Counted from the stretch's first letter, positions 27,091 to 36,530 are shown. The stretch is DNA of 64,000 nt from Pseudanabaena biceps (GCA_013361095.1 JAATWA010000001.1:3813001-3877000); one strand, 5' to 3'. Made by a program: numbers and translations. The notes: generated by a model not told the origin, from the sequence alone.

Positions 27091-28755
27091 ATGAAACATC
27101 CAATAAAGACTATATTTCTTCGTCCATTAATTTCTAAAGCTGCCACAGTAATGATTGCTATGAGTGCGATCGCAGGAGTAGCGATCGCTAAGTCTAGTGA
27201 AGCTGCGGAAACGGTTAACTTTCGGTTTAATGTTTTTGAAATTTCGGTGTCTGTTGATAACTTAGAAAAGTTTTCTAAAACTGGCGAGTTAGGTGGCGCT
27301 CTTGATATGGCCTCACGATATATTTCTGCATCAGATATGGCAACTTTTCGGCGCGTACTAACAGAACGAGCTAATGTACCAGTAACGCTATTATCAAGAT
27401 TTTTGTATACATCTCAAGGCGAAAAATCCTTAGATATTTTAGGGGATTTTATTACTACTGGCCCCAACCTATCGGGTAATCGTGCCATCCGAGCCGCCGC
27501 AGTTTTGGCAACTGCCGATAAACAAAATGGTCTAACATTGCTTAACTTTTTGCGGAAATTTCCTACTTCTGACATCTATTTTGATATTCAAGCAGGATTA
27601 CAAACAGTAAGAGAGTTGAGCGATCTTCTGCAAAATACCCAAAAGGTTGTTCAAATCGTCAATGATGATTCTGTAGCTCAGGCTGGAAAAGTTTCCTCCC
27701 CCGCTCAACTAGCGGATCTCCGCAATAAAGGACGAGAAACATGGGATCGCTATAGCCTCAAAGCGTCATCCTTAAATAATCGATACGAAATTCCCTTTTA
27801 TTTATTTGTTCCCAAAACATTACCAAACTCTAAGTCGGCGATCCCTGCGATCGTGATTTACCCTGGATTAATTTCTAATCGCGAACCATTACTTTATCTT
27901 GCCGAACATTTAGCTTCCTACGGATTTGCGGTAGTGTTGACGGTTTCGCCTAATAGCAGCCAAGAACAATTGGATAAATTAATTATTGGAGCAGCAAGTG
28001 AAATTGCCCCGCCAGAAAGCTTCATTGAGCGTCCTCAAGATATTACTGCGGTATTGAATTATTTAGAGAAGTCTCCAAATCTGGATAGTTCTAATTTTAA
28101 AAATATTAATTGGAAGAATGTCGGTATAGTTGGACATTCCTTTGGTGGCTATGCAGCTCTGGCTTTGGTAAGTGATGCTCAAATCCAGTTTGCAGATTTG
28201 CAGGAAGCTTGTCGAGGGAAATACAAATGGAATGCTTCGCTGTTGTTGCAATGTGTCGCTTTAGATTTACCTAATCAAAACTATAAGTTAGGTGATCCCC
28301 GTATAACGGCGGCGATCGCAGTTAATCCTGTTACTAGTCATGTTTTGGGTAAGGCTAACTTGAGCAAAATCACAGTCCCGATCGCGATCGTTGGTAGTTC
28401 TGATGATACTTTTGCGCCTGTGGTATCTGAGCAAATTGTGCCATTTACATGGTTGACAACTCCTAATCGTTATTTAGTATTGCTAAATAGAGCGGGGCAT
28501 ACGGCGGTTACTGCCATTACTTCTAGCGATCTCCTGAGTCCTGAGATCAGCAGCGTTTTGGCTGGTCCAAATCCGATCGCCTCGCAAAATTATCTCAAGA
28601 CTTTGAGTGTTGCCTTTTTTGAAACTCATCTCGTCAAAGATGCTCGATTTGCTGATTACTTGACTCCTGCTTATTTTGCAGGAATCTCTACGCCCAACGC
28701 ACAGGTTAGTCTCTTGCGATCGCTGAGTCTCGAAAAGTTAGGTGCGATTAATTAA
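27091..28755 (+). CDS. Secreted alpha/beta hydrolase with N-terminal DUF1400 domain
   Basis: 554 residues. A signal sequence (about 1-40, ending near SSEAAET) leads to a DUF1400 domain (about 41-180) found mainly in cyanobacteria, then an alpha/beta hydrolase domain. The oxyanion side has YPGLISNREP, the nucleophile elbow is VGHSFGGYAAL, an acidic region SSDDTFAP follows and the histidine is in RAGHTAVT. It is probably periplasmic; lipase or esterase activity is inferred, not shown. A hairpin pair follows the stop. Confidence 0.85.
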   Translation: MKHPIKTIFLRPLISKAATVMIAMSAIAGVAIAKSSEAAETVNFRFNVFEISVSVDNLEKFSKTGELGGALDMASRYISASDMATFRRVLTERANVPVTLLSRFLYTSQGEKSLDILGDFITTGPNLSGNRAIRAAAVLATADKQNGLTLLNFLRKFPTSDIYFDIQAGLQTVRELSDLLQNTQKVVQIVNDDSVAQAGKVSSPAQLADLRNKGRETWDRYSLKASSLNNRYEIPFYLFVPKTLPNSKSAIPAIVIYPGLISNREPLLYLAEHLASYGFAVVLTVSPNSSQEQLDKLIIGAASEIAPPESFIERPQDITAVLNYLEKSPNLDSSNFKNINWKNVGIVGHSFGGYAALALVSDAQIQFADLQEACRGKYKWNASLLLQCVALDLPNQNYKLGDPRITAAIAVNPVTSHVLGKANLSKITVPIAIVGSSDDTFAPVVSEQIVPFTWLTTPNRYLVLLNRAGHTAVTAITSSDLLSPEISSVLAGPNPIASQNYLKTLSVAFFETHLVKDARFADYLTPAYFAGISTPNAQVSLLRSLSLEKLGAIN

Positions 28756-28758
28756 ACT

Positions 28759-28842
28759 TAAAACCCTGTAGCGCTATGCGCCACTGGGTTTAAAACAAAA
28801 AAAAGGAAGACTGGCTTCGCCAGCCTTCCTTTTTTTGTTTTA
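28759..28842. terminator. Two hairpins between converging genes
   Basis: A small AAACCC/GGGTTT structure (28759-28792) with the GCGC core, then a 24-bp near-perfect hairpin (28791-28815/28819-28842, core CTGGC-TTC-GCCAG) whose right arm includes the stop of the leftward gene. Confidence 0.7.
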
Positions 28843-29334
28843 ATAAACAGCTACCACTTTACGCCCAATGTTTTCTAGAAGATATTGCGCTTGATAAGCT
28901 GAGCGATCAGTAATAATCGCCACTACTAAAAACTTCCCATCCTTCACAGCATTTACAAAATGTGAAGCCTCCAGATCATTAATTCCTAGACCCTCTAAAA
29001 CCACCAACAAGCCTCCATCCGTTGAGATATATTCCCAATGCATTGATTCTTCATGCTCTTGATAGTTTTTGGTAATCATGATGACTTGAGAAGATTCCAA
29101 GCCTTGCCTCTGCATTTCCATGACTGCATTTTTAGCTTCTTGTCTATTAGAAAATAGCTCAATCACAGTAAATACATCTTTGGACTCTGATTGAAAACTG
29201 TTGTTTTCTGTAAAAAAGTTTTTAGTGAGTACTTGGCTTTTGGTCAGTTTGATACTGTTTTCTGTATGGACATAATCAATCCCAGCTCTATTTGCACGAC
29301 TAGAATCAATGGTTTTGTATTCAGTCTGGATCAT
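28840..29334 (-). CDS. YflT-like general stress domain protein, copy 1
   Basis: A 164-residue soluble protein. After about 50 variable residues there is a domain beginning FTVIELFSNRQEAKNAVMEM and ending KFLVVAIITDRSAYQAQYLLEN, the pattern of the heat-induced stress protein YflT family. The gene 64 bases upstream is a paralogue with the same layout (GLE..ITKNYQE here, GLQ..VAKHYKE there). TAGGAG precedes the ATG. Its function beyond stress association is not known. Confidence 0.75.
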   Translation of the reverse strand: MIQTEYKTIDSSRANRAGIDYVHTENSIKLTKSQVLTKNFFTENNSFQSESKDVFTVIELFSNRQEAKNAVMEMQRQGLESSQVIMITKNYQEHEESMHWEYISTDGGLLVVLEGLGINDLEASHFVNAVKDGKFLVVAIITDRSAYQAQYLLENIGRKVVAVY

Positions 29335-29397
29335 GATGATTACTCCTAAAGGTACATTTCAAAAAATATAGAGAGGTGAGTGCGTTGCGCCGATTCT

Positions 29398-29883
29398 CTA
29401 TTGCGCTTGCATGGAATGTCCAGCTTTTTCTAGGACATGTTGAACTTGACTGGCTTGGCGATCGCTACCAACTTCGATCACCAAAAATTTGCCATTATCG
29501 ATCGCCTCATTAAATTTTGATATAGCCTGATCGCTAATTCCTAGCTTCGTTAGCACTGTTGCCAAACCACCTTCAGCAGTAATGCTGTCCCAACTTATAG
29601 AGCTTTGAGGCTCTTTGTAGTGTTTGGCAACAATCGAAATGTAAGGAACCTGCAAGCCTTTTTGTTCCATCTCTAGCACTGCGCTTTTTGCTTGTGCTTC
29701 ACTATCAAAAATATCGACAACAGTTACTCTATTAGTCAAATCTGATAAAGAACAATCATCTTCCACATACATTGTCGGCTCGATCGCGTAGTTATTGAGC
29801 AAACCTTCACCATCAACTGTCTGACTATGGGACTTGTTAAGTTCATCAGGATGCACATTTGCTTGTTCTGTTGAAATATTCAT
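29398..29883 (-). CDS. YflT-like general stress domain protein, copy 2
   Basis: A tandem paralogue of the next gene downstream. The domain runs from VTVVDIFDSEAQAKSAVLEM to KFLVIEVGSDRQASQVQHVLEK. The two copies are diverged in their N-terminal third and conserved in the domain. ATG 29883 is preferred to the in-frame GTG at 29898 because TGGAG sits at the right distance from the ATG. The two probably form one transcript, this one first. Confidence 0.75.
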   Translation of the reverse strand: MNISTEQANVHPDELNKSHSQTVDGEGLLNNYAIEPTMYVEDDCSLSDLTNRVTVVDIFDSEAQAKSAVLEMEQKGLQVPYISIVAKHYKEPQSSISWDSITAEGGLATVLTKLGISDQAISKFNEAIDNGKFLVIEVGSDRQASQVQHVLEKAGHSMQAQ

Positions 29884-30092
29884 TGAAGCAGTCTCCACAA
29901 AGTTTCTAAGTAGTTGGGCTTAATTTAAAAAACAAGACTTAAAGCTTGCTACGTTTGTGCCACAAACTTTTGATTTTTTGCCTGTCTACTTACGGTTATC
30001 TTGTCAAGGCTCTGAATGATTTAATAAGTTGGTTTGATGACTTGGTTGATTTCATTACAAAACTATAAGAAAGCCAGAGTTGGCTAGTACCC

Positions 30093-30155
30093 GCATAAAC
30101 CAAAAGAATCTAATGCGCCCGCAAAGCGGGCGCATCAGATTCTTTTGGTTTATGC
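30093..30155. terminator. Armed hairpin, GCGCCCGC core, overlapping NACHT gene end
   Basis: 30-bp arms 30093-30122/30126-30155 with one mismatch and loop AAA. The right arm covers the stop codon and the last codon of the NACHT gene, so one arm is coding sequence. Confidence 0.8.
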
Positions 30156-32462
30156 CCATTCTCGTTTTTCTAGTTCTACTTTTGATAATAACATCGTTGC
30201 TTTTATCTCTTCTCGAATACTGGGAGTGACTTCAATATTACTATTGAGACAGTCCAACAGCAATTGATTAGCACCATAATAACTTTCCAAGACAAGCTGT
30301 TGATCCTTATCAAACTTCCATTGATTACTGATATTACGATGAGTCGAGATCGCCTCTTGTAACTGCTTCAACCAAGCATCATAGTTGTTTTGATACCATT
30401 TCTCAAAGCTTTCTTTAGTGTGACTGCTATTAGGTAAGCGATCGCTGAGTTTCTGTAAGGATTTATGAAATCCTAAATCTACGACAAGTCCCAAAATGTT
30501 GCTCAAAGCCGCAGCACAGTCATGACCATGGGCAAAGTCATTACTTTTATGATTAACACATTCTCGCAATAAATCATCAAGCGCAGCATCTAAAAACTGA
30601 CCCTGATCCAAAGCAGTGGCAAGAGCCAGATTGGTAGTGACGCTTGGCTCTTGGATCAAAGTTAGATAGAAGGCTCTACCTGCTGCCGATTTTGATTCCG
30701 ATGGATTAGATGCAGACTTTTGACTAGCCCAAGTCAAAAAATCCTGTAAATAAGCATCTTCTGAGACAAGTGCATCAATTTGTTGCTTCATTAACTCCAG
30801 CAATCCATCAGCACTACGGAGCATAGTCGCAGTCAACAAAAAGATCTCGCGCCATTGGGGATCGGTAATGTGATCTACCAATCCTTGCAAAGACTGTCCT
30901 AGGGATTGAAGGTTATGATTAGCAACAATCTTGCGGGCTGTGAAATATTCTTGCAAGGCTAAATAGGAGAATGAGAAGATCCCATTAGCTCGTTCAGCCA
31001 AGAGTCCATGCTGGGACTCGATCGCCTTCAAAACATCTTCACTTGACTGTTGAATTTCCTCAGGATCATTGCTAGCGCTTGGAAGCTCCTCTAAATAATC
31101 GCCAATATATTGTTCAATAGTAGACTTTTTAAAAAAGAACTGCCCTTGTTCAAAAGTTGTGGATGCAATCTGACTTAATAGCTTTAGCTTTTGAGGCAAT
31201 AAAAAACCTCGATATATTTGATCTCTTTCAATTCCCTGCGCTTCATCCCATTTGCCTAGTAGTAAGTCCATTCCTTGCTTATAAAACTCAGCTTGCTTAC
31301 TAGGAAACTTTCCTTGACGATTGAAGATAGAACAGGCTAGATGGAGAAATAGTGGTGTCGTGACCATGCGACGAAAGCCCCAGTTTTCAGAAAGTTCTAA
31401 CTTTTCGATAAATTGTGAAGCTCTGTCTGATGACTGTGGATCAAAACCTGTGCTAAAAGCGACAAACCATTTTTGAGAAAAAACAGTAATTTGCTGTTGT
31501 GTAAACGGAGCGATCTCAACATCAGTGAAGCTTTGCAAAGATAGATTTTGTGAAGCCGTGCGACAAGTTGTCACAAATTGATTTTTGTGATACTTATCAG
31601 CAAATCGTCGAATTTCATTCATGATTACATGTTCTTGATCATGGGGGACTTCATCCATACCATCGATAAGCAATAACATACGTCCTGATTGCAGTAGCTT
31701 TTTGACGACTGACATATGAGAAATATCTGATGTGAGAAATTCTTGATGGATGTATTCCAATAGACTAGTTTGGCTACTTTCTCGGCAACTCTCAGCAAAG
31801 TCACGCAGCTTAATGAATACAGGTACTTGACTTTCCTCTAATTGTTCAAGATTCGATTGAATCGCAAGATATTTGAGAAAGGTAGACTTTCCAGATCCCG
31901 GTCTGCCCAACACCCTGAGTTTGTGATATCTCTCAACTGCTTGTTTTCCCGAAATTTGACTTTCAGAGATCTTCCCTAAGCCAAAGCGATCAACCTCTTC
32001 AGACACAAGATTGTTGATCTCTTCTATTTCTATCCATTGCTGACTAGCAATTTGTTCCAATATATTTACATCCACATAAATCTGTTCGATTTTAATGGGA
32101 TGACTAACATCTAATAGGCGTATGATTCCGCATTGGTGATTGATCTGGTCACGTCGTTGCGATCGCACCATTTGGACTAGCGCATTGATGCTAAGGGCAG
32201 AGATATCGCTTTCTGCTTCAGGACCAACATAATCAAGAGGGGGATCAAGCGCAATTTCTTGCCAATCCAAATCTAATCTTGTGCAGATCTCAAAAAATGT
32301 ATAACGTTCTATCGCTTGTCCTGCAAAAAAACGCCAAATTGGTTGCCTAGTTCTAATACCGACTTCGTTAGCAAGATACTCTTGTGTCCAGCCTTTGAGG
32401 GCAAATTTCTGTTTAGCTTTTTTGATTCCTGCTGCTGACGCGCATAGAGATCGCTTTGCCAT
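30150..32462 (-). CDS. NACHT-domain NTPase with N-terminal helix-turn-helix-like domain
   Basis: 770 residues. The N-terminus (about 1-60) has a helix-turn-helix-like pattern, GWTQEYLANEVGIRTRQPIW then FFEICTRLDLDWQEIA, typical of a cyanobacterial NACHT group. The NACHT domain has Walker A GRPGSGKS (186-193) and Walker B LLLIDGMDE (D267), then a helical region and a long helical C-terminus without obvious WD or TPR repeats. Bacterial NACHT proteins are STAND-type switch ATPases, several of which defend against phage. This role is plausible but inferred. It is a single gene without an adjacent effector; its promoter side faces a cluster of four hairpins. Confidence 0.85.
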   Translation of the reverse strand: MAKRSLCASAAGIKKAKQKFALKGWTQEYLANEVGIRTRQPIWRFFAGQAIERYTFFEICTRLDLDWQEIALDPPLDYVGPEAESDISALSINALVQMVRSQRRDQINHQCGIIRLLDVSHPIKIEQIYVDVNILEQIASQQWIEIEEINNLVSEEVDRFGLGKISESQISGKQAVERYHKLRVLGRPGSGKSTFLKYLAIQSNLEQLEESQVPVFIKLRDFAESCRESSQTSLLEYIHQEFLTSDISHMSVVKKLLQSGRMLLLIDGMDEVPHDQEHVIMNEIRRFADKYHKNQFVTTCRTASQNLSLQSFTDVEIAPFTQQQITVFSQKWFVAFSTGFDPQSSDRASQFIEKLELSENWGFRRMVTTPLFLHLACSIFNRQGKFPSKQAEFYKQGMDLLLGKWDEAQGIERDQIYRGFLLPQKLKLLSQIASTTFEQGQFFFKKSTIEQYIGDYLEELPSASNDPEEIQQSSEDVLKAIESQHGLLAERANGIFSFSYLALQEYFTARKIVANHNLQSLGQSLQGLVDHITDPQWREIFLLTATMLRSADGLLELMKQQIDALVSEDAYLQDFLTWASQKSASNPSESKSAAGRAFYLTLIQEPSVTTNLALATALDQGQFLDAALDDLLRECVNHKSNDFAHGHDCAAALSNILGLVVDLGFHKSLQKLSDRLPNSSHTKESFEKWYQNNYDAWLKQLQEAISTHRNISNQWKFDKDQQLVLESYYGANQLLLDCLNSNIEVTPSIREEIKATMLLSKVELEKREWA

Positions 32463-32654
32463 AAGTAAATACCTTCACAGTGTTTTTTTTGTTCTTGACA
32501 TTCACGTTATACAAACACTAATTAAAATTTAGATGCCTGAGTTATGTATATGTATATCTAATGATGAAGTTGTTTAAATGATAACCACACAACCTCCTCA
32601 TGACCCTAAAATCATAACTATCTATTCACAATTCATTTTTATTAAAGCATTCAG

Positions 32655-32782
32655 AATAAAAGCATTGTGAGTCGGCGCAAAGCGCCGACTCACAATGCTT
32701 TTATTTTCAATTTTTAGCGCCTCTGGCGCTAAAAATTGAAAATAAATTTATACAAACTAACTTTTGCTAGTTTGTATAAATT
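32655..32782. repeat. Three abutting perfect hairpins
   Basis: 32655-32678/32682-32705 (24 bp, GTCGGCGC core, loop AAA); 32701-32721/32725-32745 (21 bp, TTAGCGCC core, loop TCT); 32745-32759/32768-32782 (15 bp, AATTTATACAAACTA). Neighbouring arms overlap by a few bases, so alternative pairings are possible. Confidence 0.8.
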
Positions 32783-32832
32783 AAAATTTTAATTGCAGTT
32801 TTGATTAATTGTAGATAAGTATGATTAAATAT

Positions 32833-32889
32833 TAAGCCCATAAAAACAGATTCGCCCGCTAAGCGGGCGAATCTGTTTTTATGGGCTTA
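32833..32889. terminator. Armed hairpin, CGCCCGC core, 27-bp perfect arms
   Basis: Arms 32833-32859/32863-32889, loop TAA, outer TAAGCCCATAAAAACAG. It lies 11 bases past the stop of the glycine-zipper gene, so is placed as its terminator. Confidence 0.75.
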
Positions 32890-32900
32890 TATCAAGGTGA

Positions 32901-33425
32901 TTAATTCATCGATTGAGTAGCATGAGTAGCCGCGCGATTCCAAGCATCTTTTACTGCCCGTTTTGCTTGTTCCCAAGGTAAATTTCCAGTTTGATTGGAT
33001 TGATAATCGCGCTGCAAATCTGTCTCAACTTCGCTGTAAGTACGACCACTTTTACCGTAGCGATCGTAGCCTTCGTAGCCAGTACGGTAAGCAGGTTGAT
33101 AATCTTCGTAGGTTCTATCTTCTTTAGCATAAGAGCTAGAAGTATAGGTTTCTTGCCAATAGGTATCTTCAAAGCTAGGATTAACTTGCTCTGCGACATC
33201 CTTACCTGCCAATCCACCAACCACCGAGCCAATCACCGCACCAACCACAGCCCCAACTGGGCCACCTACTGCACCACCAATTACTGTGCCGACAGTACCA
33301 GCGCCTGCGGCTCCTACTCCTGTTCCTACAGGATGCGATCCAACTTCTCCCGAAATTGGATCAAGGTTTGCATCGCTTTGTCTATCAGGGTTGATATTTT
33401 TATTATGCTCTGTGATGTTAGACAT
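32901..33425 (-). CDS. Glycine-zipper protein, unknown function
   Basis: 174 residues. The central segment (about 30-75) is a glycine/alanine zipper (GTVIGGAVGGPVGAVVGAV and similar), able to insert in or pack against membranes. The C-terminal half is polar and Tyr-rich (YEDYQPAYRTGYEGYDRYG), ending with a helix. Similar small glycine-zipper proteins occur in stress clusters. The ATG 33425 is preceded by TTAGAGGAAAATTAAC, an acceptable ribosome binding site. Confidence 0.6.
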   Translation of the reverse strand: MSNITEHNKNINPDRQSDANLDPISGEVGSHPVGTGVGAAGAGTVGTVIGGAVGGPVGAVVGAVIGSVVGGLAGKDVAEQVNPSFEDTYWQETYTSSSYAKEDRTYEDYQPAYRTGYEGYDRYGKSGRTYSEVETDLQRDYQSNQTGNLPWEQAKRAVKDAWNRAATHATQSMN

Positions 33426-34218
33426 GTTAATTTTCCTCTAATGAGTCTATTGGAGTACAGTTATTTCGATCATGCGAGTCAGAAGGGCATTTCTCAATCT
33501 GAACTAGCACAAAACTAAAAGAAGTCCTTTCTTGACAACAGTTAGTGCCGCAGTAGTTAGGGCATTAAATAGCATTACCACTGCCTAAGATATAGGTCAT
33601 TTATTTCACCTAACTTTTGATGCGAAGTTAATAAATGAACATTTAATCTAACCGTCAATTGCATGATCTGATGCTTCAGAAATGTACAGATTGGATGAAT
33701 TGTACTAAAAACAAATAAATCTTTACGATAAAATTTTTAATGTTTTAAAGATTTGTTCAAATTAAAAGTTGTGTGATTAATTTATCAAGTAAGACAAGCT
33801 TTGATCACGATTAGCAACTTAGTGCAAAAGATATTTATTGTGACAATTTAAATTCTTTCAATCCATCTTATACAACTCATTCAGTTTTTGATATTTACAT
33901 ATACATGATTTATGACATTCGAGTGTAAAGCTAGTTTTAGCGAGTAAATTGCCGTAAGTATTTAGGTTCAATCGAATATATGCCCCCGAAGCCTCTGATG
34001 CATAAACGTCTTGCATTGTAGGCTTTGAGTCTGATTTTTAACTATGAGCAGTTACTTAATGGAATCAATCTTGATATTTAAGTATCTCTGCATAATGAAA
34101 AACAAAATCAGCACTATTCCTATAGACATATAGGTTTGGACTTTATATCTAATTGAGACTATTTACTCAGTAAAACTTGCATCTACATAAATTACACAAA
34201 ATATTTGAGTGTCAAATT
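33426..34218. other. Long gene-free region upstream of Mn-catalase
   Basis: About 790 bases, AT-rich, without a protein-like frame on either strand. Unlike most gaps here it holds no armed hairpin. It separates two divergent genes and probably contains both promoters; no operator could be pointed out with confidence. Confidence 0.5.
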
Positions 34219-34926
34219 ATGTTTTTTCACAAGAAAGATCCCATTCATACTGTAGAAGTTGATAAAGCTGATCCTCATTTTGCTCAACTCTTATTAGAAC
34301 AATTTGGTGGAGCAACAGGAGAGCTTTCCGCAGCTTTGCAATATTGGGTGCAGTCATTTCATGTTGAGCTGCCAGGCATCAAAGATATGTTGCAAGACAT
34401 CGCTATTGAAGAGTTTGGACATTTAGAAATGGTAGGCAAGCTGATTGAAATCCATACTAAGGATGTCGATCAAACTGAAGCCTACAAAAGTACTCTTTTT
34501 GCTGTAAAAGGAATGGGACCGCACTTTCTTGATAGTCAAGGCAGTGCTTGGTCTGCCAACTACCTCAACGAAGGTGGCGATGTAGTGCGTGACCTCAGAG
34601 CCAACATTGCAGCAGAGGCAGGCGCTCGGCAAACCTATGAATCTCTAATTAAACTCGCAACGGATGATGGAACTTTAAAAACATTACGTCACCTGCTGAC
34701 TAGAGAGATTTCTCATACGCAGATGTTCATGAAAGCTCTGGATTCTCTCGACAAGTTAACTGATCCTTTCTTTGGGAATATTCAACCCGACGAAACTGTG
34801 AAGCTTTACTACAACCTATCAACTGAAGGTAGCGGTAAAGACGAAAGAGGTTCTTGGAATTCAGAGCCAGACTTTGATTACATCGCAGACCCACTAAATC
34901 ATTTATCTAAATCAGCTTCTAAATAA
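34219..34926 (+). CDS. Manganese (non-haem) catalase
   Basis: Splits hydrogen peroxide at a dinuclear Mn centre. The ligands are all visible: E35 (GELSAAL), E65 and H68 (EEFGHLEM), E133 (AAEAGARQTYE) and H166 (REISHTQMF), close to the positions in the Lactobacillus enzyme (E35, E66, H69, E148, H181). The product is 235 residues. ATG 34219 is preferred to the TTG at 34177 since MFFHKKDP is the usual start. First gene of a rightward run of stress genes. Confidence 0.93.
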   Translation: MFFHKKDPIHTVEVDKADPHFAQLLLEQFGGATGELSAALQYWVQSFHVELPGIKDMLQDIAIEEFGHLEMVGKLIEIHTKDVDQTEAYKSTLFAVKGMGPHFLDSQGSAWSANYLNEGGDVVRDLRANIAAEAGARQTYESLIKLATDDGTLKTLRHLLTREISHTQMFMKALDSLDKLTDPFFGNIQPDETVKLYYNLSTEGSGKDERGSWNSEPDFDYIADPLNHLSKSASK

Positions 34927-34960
34927 GCTAAACCATCAATTTATTAACGGAATAAAAATC

Positions 34961-35548
34961 ATGAACGACCAAATCAAGCGTGCTACAGGTACATTTTCTG
35001 ATCATCAACAGGCTGAATCAGCTTTAGGTGAATTGAGAGACAGTGGATTCAATATGGATCAAATTTCCATCATTGGCAATAATGTCGATCGCAATTCCGA
35101 TATGGCTGGCGCTCAACAGGGCGAGAATCTCAAGGATCTTGACAACAGAGCAGGTGAAGGTGCGGCTAAAGGTGCGGCTTCTGGTGGCACAGTGGGCGGA
35201 CTGACTGGCTTGCTTGTAGGTTTGGGACTTGTGGCTATTCCTGGAGTGGGCCCTGTGATGTTGGCTGGTGCTGCGGCTACAGCCTTAGCTACTACTCTCA
35301 CTGGTGGTGCGATCGGTGCTGCCACAGGTGGACTCTTGGGCGGACTAGTGGGCTTAGGCATTCCTAAAGATCGTGCCAAAGTCTATAGCGATCGCGTAGA
35401 GCAAGGAGATTACTTAGTGATGGTGGATGGCTCTGAGCAAGAGATTCGTCAAGCTGAGTCAATCTTTAAGCGTTACAACGTCCATGAGTGGGACATTTAC
35501 GACGCTGCTAATTCTTCAAGCAGAACTGGTCAAGCATCTTTGAGATAA
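34961..35548 (+). CDS. General stress protein with glycine-rich membrane-like centre
   Basis: 195 residues. The N-terminal part ATGTFSDHQQAESALGELRDSGF followed by MDQISII resembles the YflT-like stress domain; the centre (about 65-135) is a glycine/alanine-rich hydrophobic hairpin with GLTGLLVGLGLVAIPGVGPV; the C-terminus returns to the domain pattern (GDYLVMVDGSEQEIRQAESIF). It follows Mn-catalase by 34 bases, probably in one transcript, and ends in a perfect hairpin. Confidence 0.8.
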   Translation: MNDQIKRATGTFSDHQQAESALGELRDSGFNMDQISIIGNNVDRNSDMAGAQQGENLKDLDNRAGEGAAKGAASGGTVGGLTGLLVGLGLVAIPGVGPVMLAGAAATALATTLTGGAIGAATGGLLGGLVGLGIPKDRAKVYSDRVEQGDYLVMVDGSEQEIRQAESIFKRYNVHEWDIYDAANSSSRTGQASLR

Positions 35549-35597
35549 GAATTTGAGTTCAAAAAATGGCAATGCCATTTTTTGAACTCAAATTCTT
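35547..35597. terminator. Armed hairpin starting in a stop codon
   Basis: Perfect 24-bp arms 35547-35570/35574-35597, core AAAAATGGC-AAT-GCCATTTTT. The left arm starts with the last two bases of the TAA stop. Confidence 0.75.
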
Positions 35598-35706
35598 GTG
35601 GAACCCTCACCTCCTAGTCCTCTAAATTTGTTGGGAAAGAGTCTAGGGGTGGGGCTTGAAAACTTCTATTTAACAGCAGTAACTACTAAATCAAAGGACT
35701 TTTATC

Positions 35707-36165
35707 ATGAATAATAGAATTGCATCTTTACTTTTAACTAGCTGCGCTTTAATAACTTTAGTCTCTTGTACGGAAGCAAGAACTACTACTGACGCTAACA
35801 CTCCTAACGCTTACAGTACTAGCAGCCCCACAGCCTCACCCCAGAATACTCAAGCGGCTACGGCTGATGCCCAAAGTGATACCCGCAAGAAACAGTTGGA
35901 TTCTGATATTCGCGCTCGTGAACAACGCAGTGATGCAATGGGTGGCTCAACAAATCGGCAAGATAGCGATCTTGCAAGTGAAGTGCGGAGCAAACTGGAA
36001 GCAAATATCCCTAAAGGGAATCTAACTGTGGAATCAAAAGATGCCAACGTCGTCGTGTCGGGAACAGTTGCTTCGTCAAGTGAACTTAACAAAATCAAAA
36101 GTCTAGCGATGGAAATTAAAGGAGTTAAGGCTGTTGATGTCAAAGCAGTGGTTTCATCCAATTAA
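35707..36165 (+). CDS. BON-domain lipoprotein
   Basis: 152 residues. A lipoprotein signal with lipobox LVSC places Cys21 at the mature N-terminus. A Ser/Thr/Pro/Gln-rich linker (about 22-85) leads to one BON domain (SDLASEVRSKL, LTVESKDANVVVSGTVAS, IKGVKAVDV). BON domains bind phospholipid surfaces; such proteins (OsmY type) are made under osmotic and envelope stress. AAAGGA lies upstream of the ATG. Confidence 0.85.
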   Translation: MNNRIASLLLTSCALITLVSCTEARTTTDANTPNAYSTSSPTASPQNTQAATADAQSDTRKKQLDSDIRAREQRSDAMGGSTNRQDSDLASEVRSKLEANIPKGNLTVESKDANVVVSGTVASSSELNKIKSLAMEIKGVKAVDVKAVVSSN

Positions 36166-36172
36166 TTGATTA

Positions 36173-36275
36173 GGGCTTTGCCCTCAAATCCAAACCAAGA
36201 AAGTATTTAAAAGTGTTACGAAGCAACACTTTTAAATACTTTCTTGGGATTCGTTTGATTGCAAGTTGCTGTAAG
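36173..36275. repeat. Armed hairpin, AGTGTT core (type A), with TTGCTGTAA end
   Basis: Perfect 23-bp arms 36195-36217/36225-36247 around ACGAAGC. Right flank ATTCGTTTGATTGCAAGTTGCTGTAA matches the right outer module of the copy at 335-419. A reading frame at 36259-36456 starts in the repeat and is not convincing; 36276-36530 holds nothing else. Confidence 0.7.
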
Positions 36276-36530
36276 ACATGATTCCAGATTTGAAGAAGGC
36301 TCAAAGTGCGGTACTAAAAAAGCAATTGGTAAACAATCAATATTTGCTAAGTATTTAAACAAATCATTTCGTAGTCAATCAATTCACTCAGTAAATCATC
36401 AATCCCTATGCAATATTGTTTGCAGGAACCAATTTATTGATAATCCTGAAAAATGAAAATATTATAGTGTACCTCACTACCTATATATTTTCTACACAAA
36501 ATTATTACTTCTAAAACTAGAGGAACTTGT

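Larger units (their letters stand above)
32463..32900. other. Intergenic region packed with four hairpins
   Basis: No gene is seen. About 170 bases of AT-rich sequence upstream of the NACHT gene are followed by four separate inverted repeats (32655-32705, 32701-32745, 32745-32782, 32833-32889), listed below. Confidence 0.7.

Noticed and set aside
36259..36456. Open reading frame of 65 codons on the plus strand
   Set aside because: It starts in the outer module of an armed repeat, has an odd composition and no ribosome binding site.
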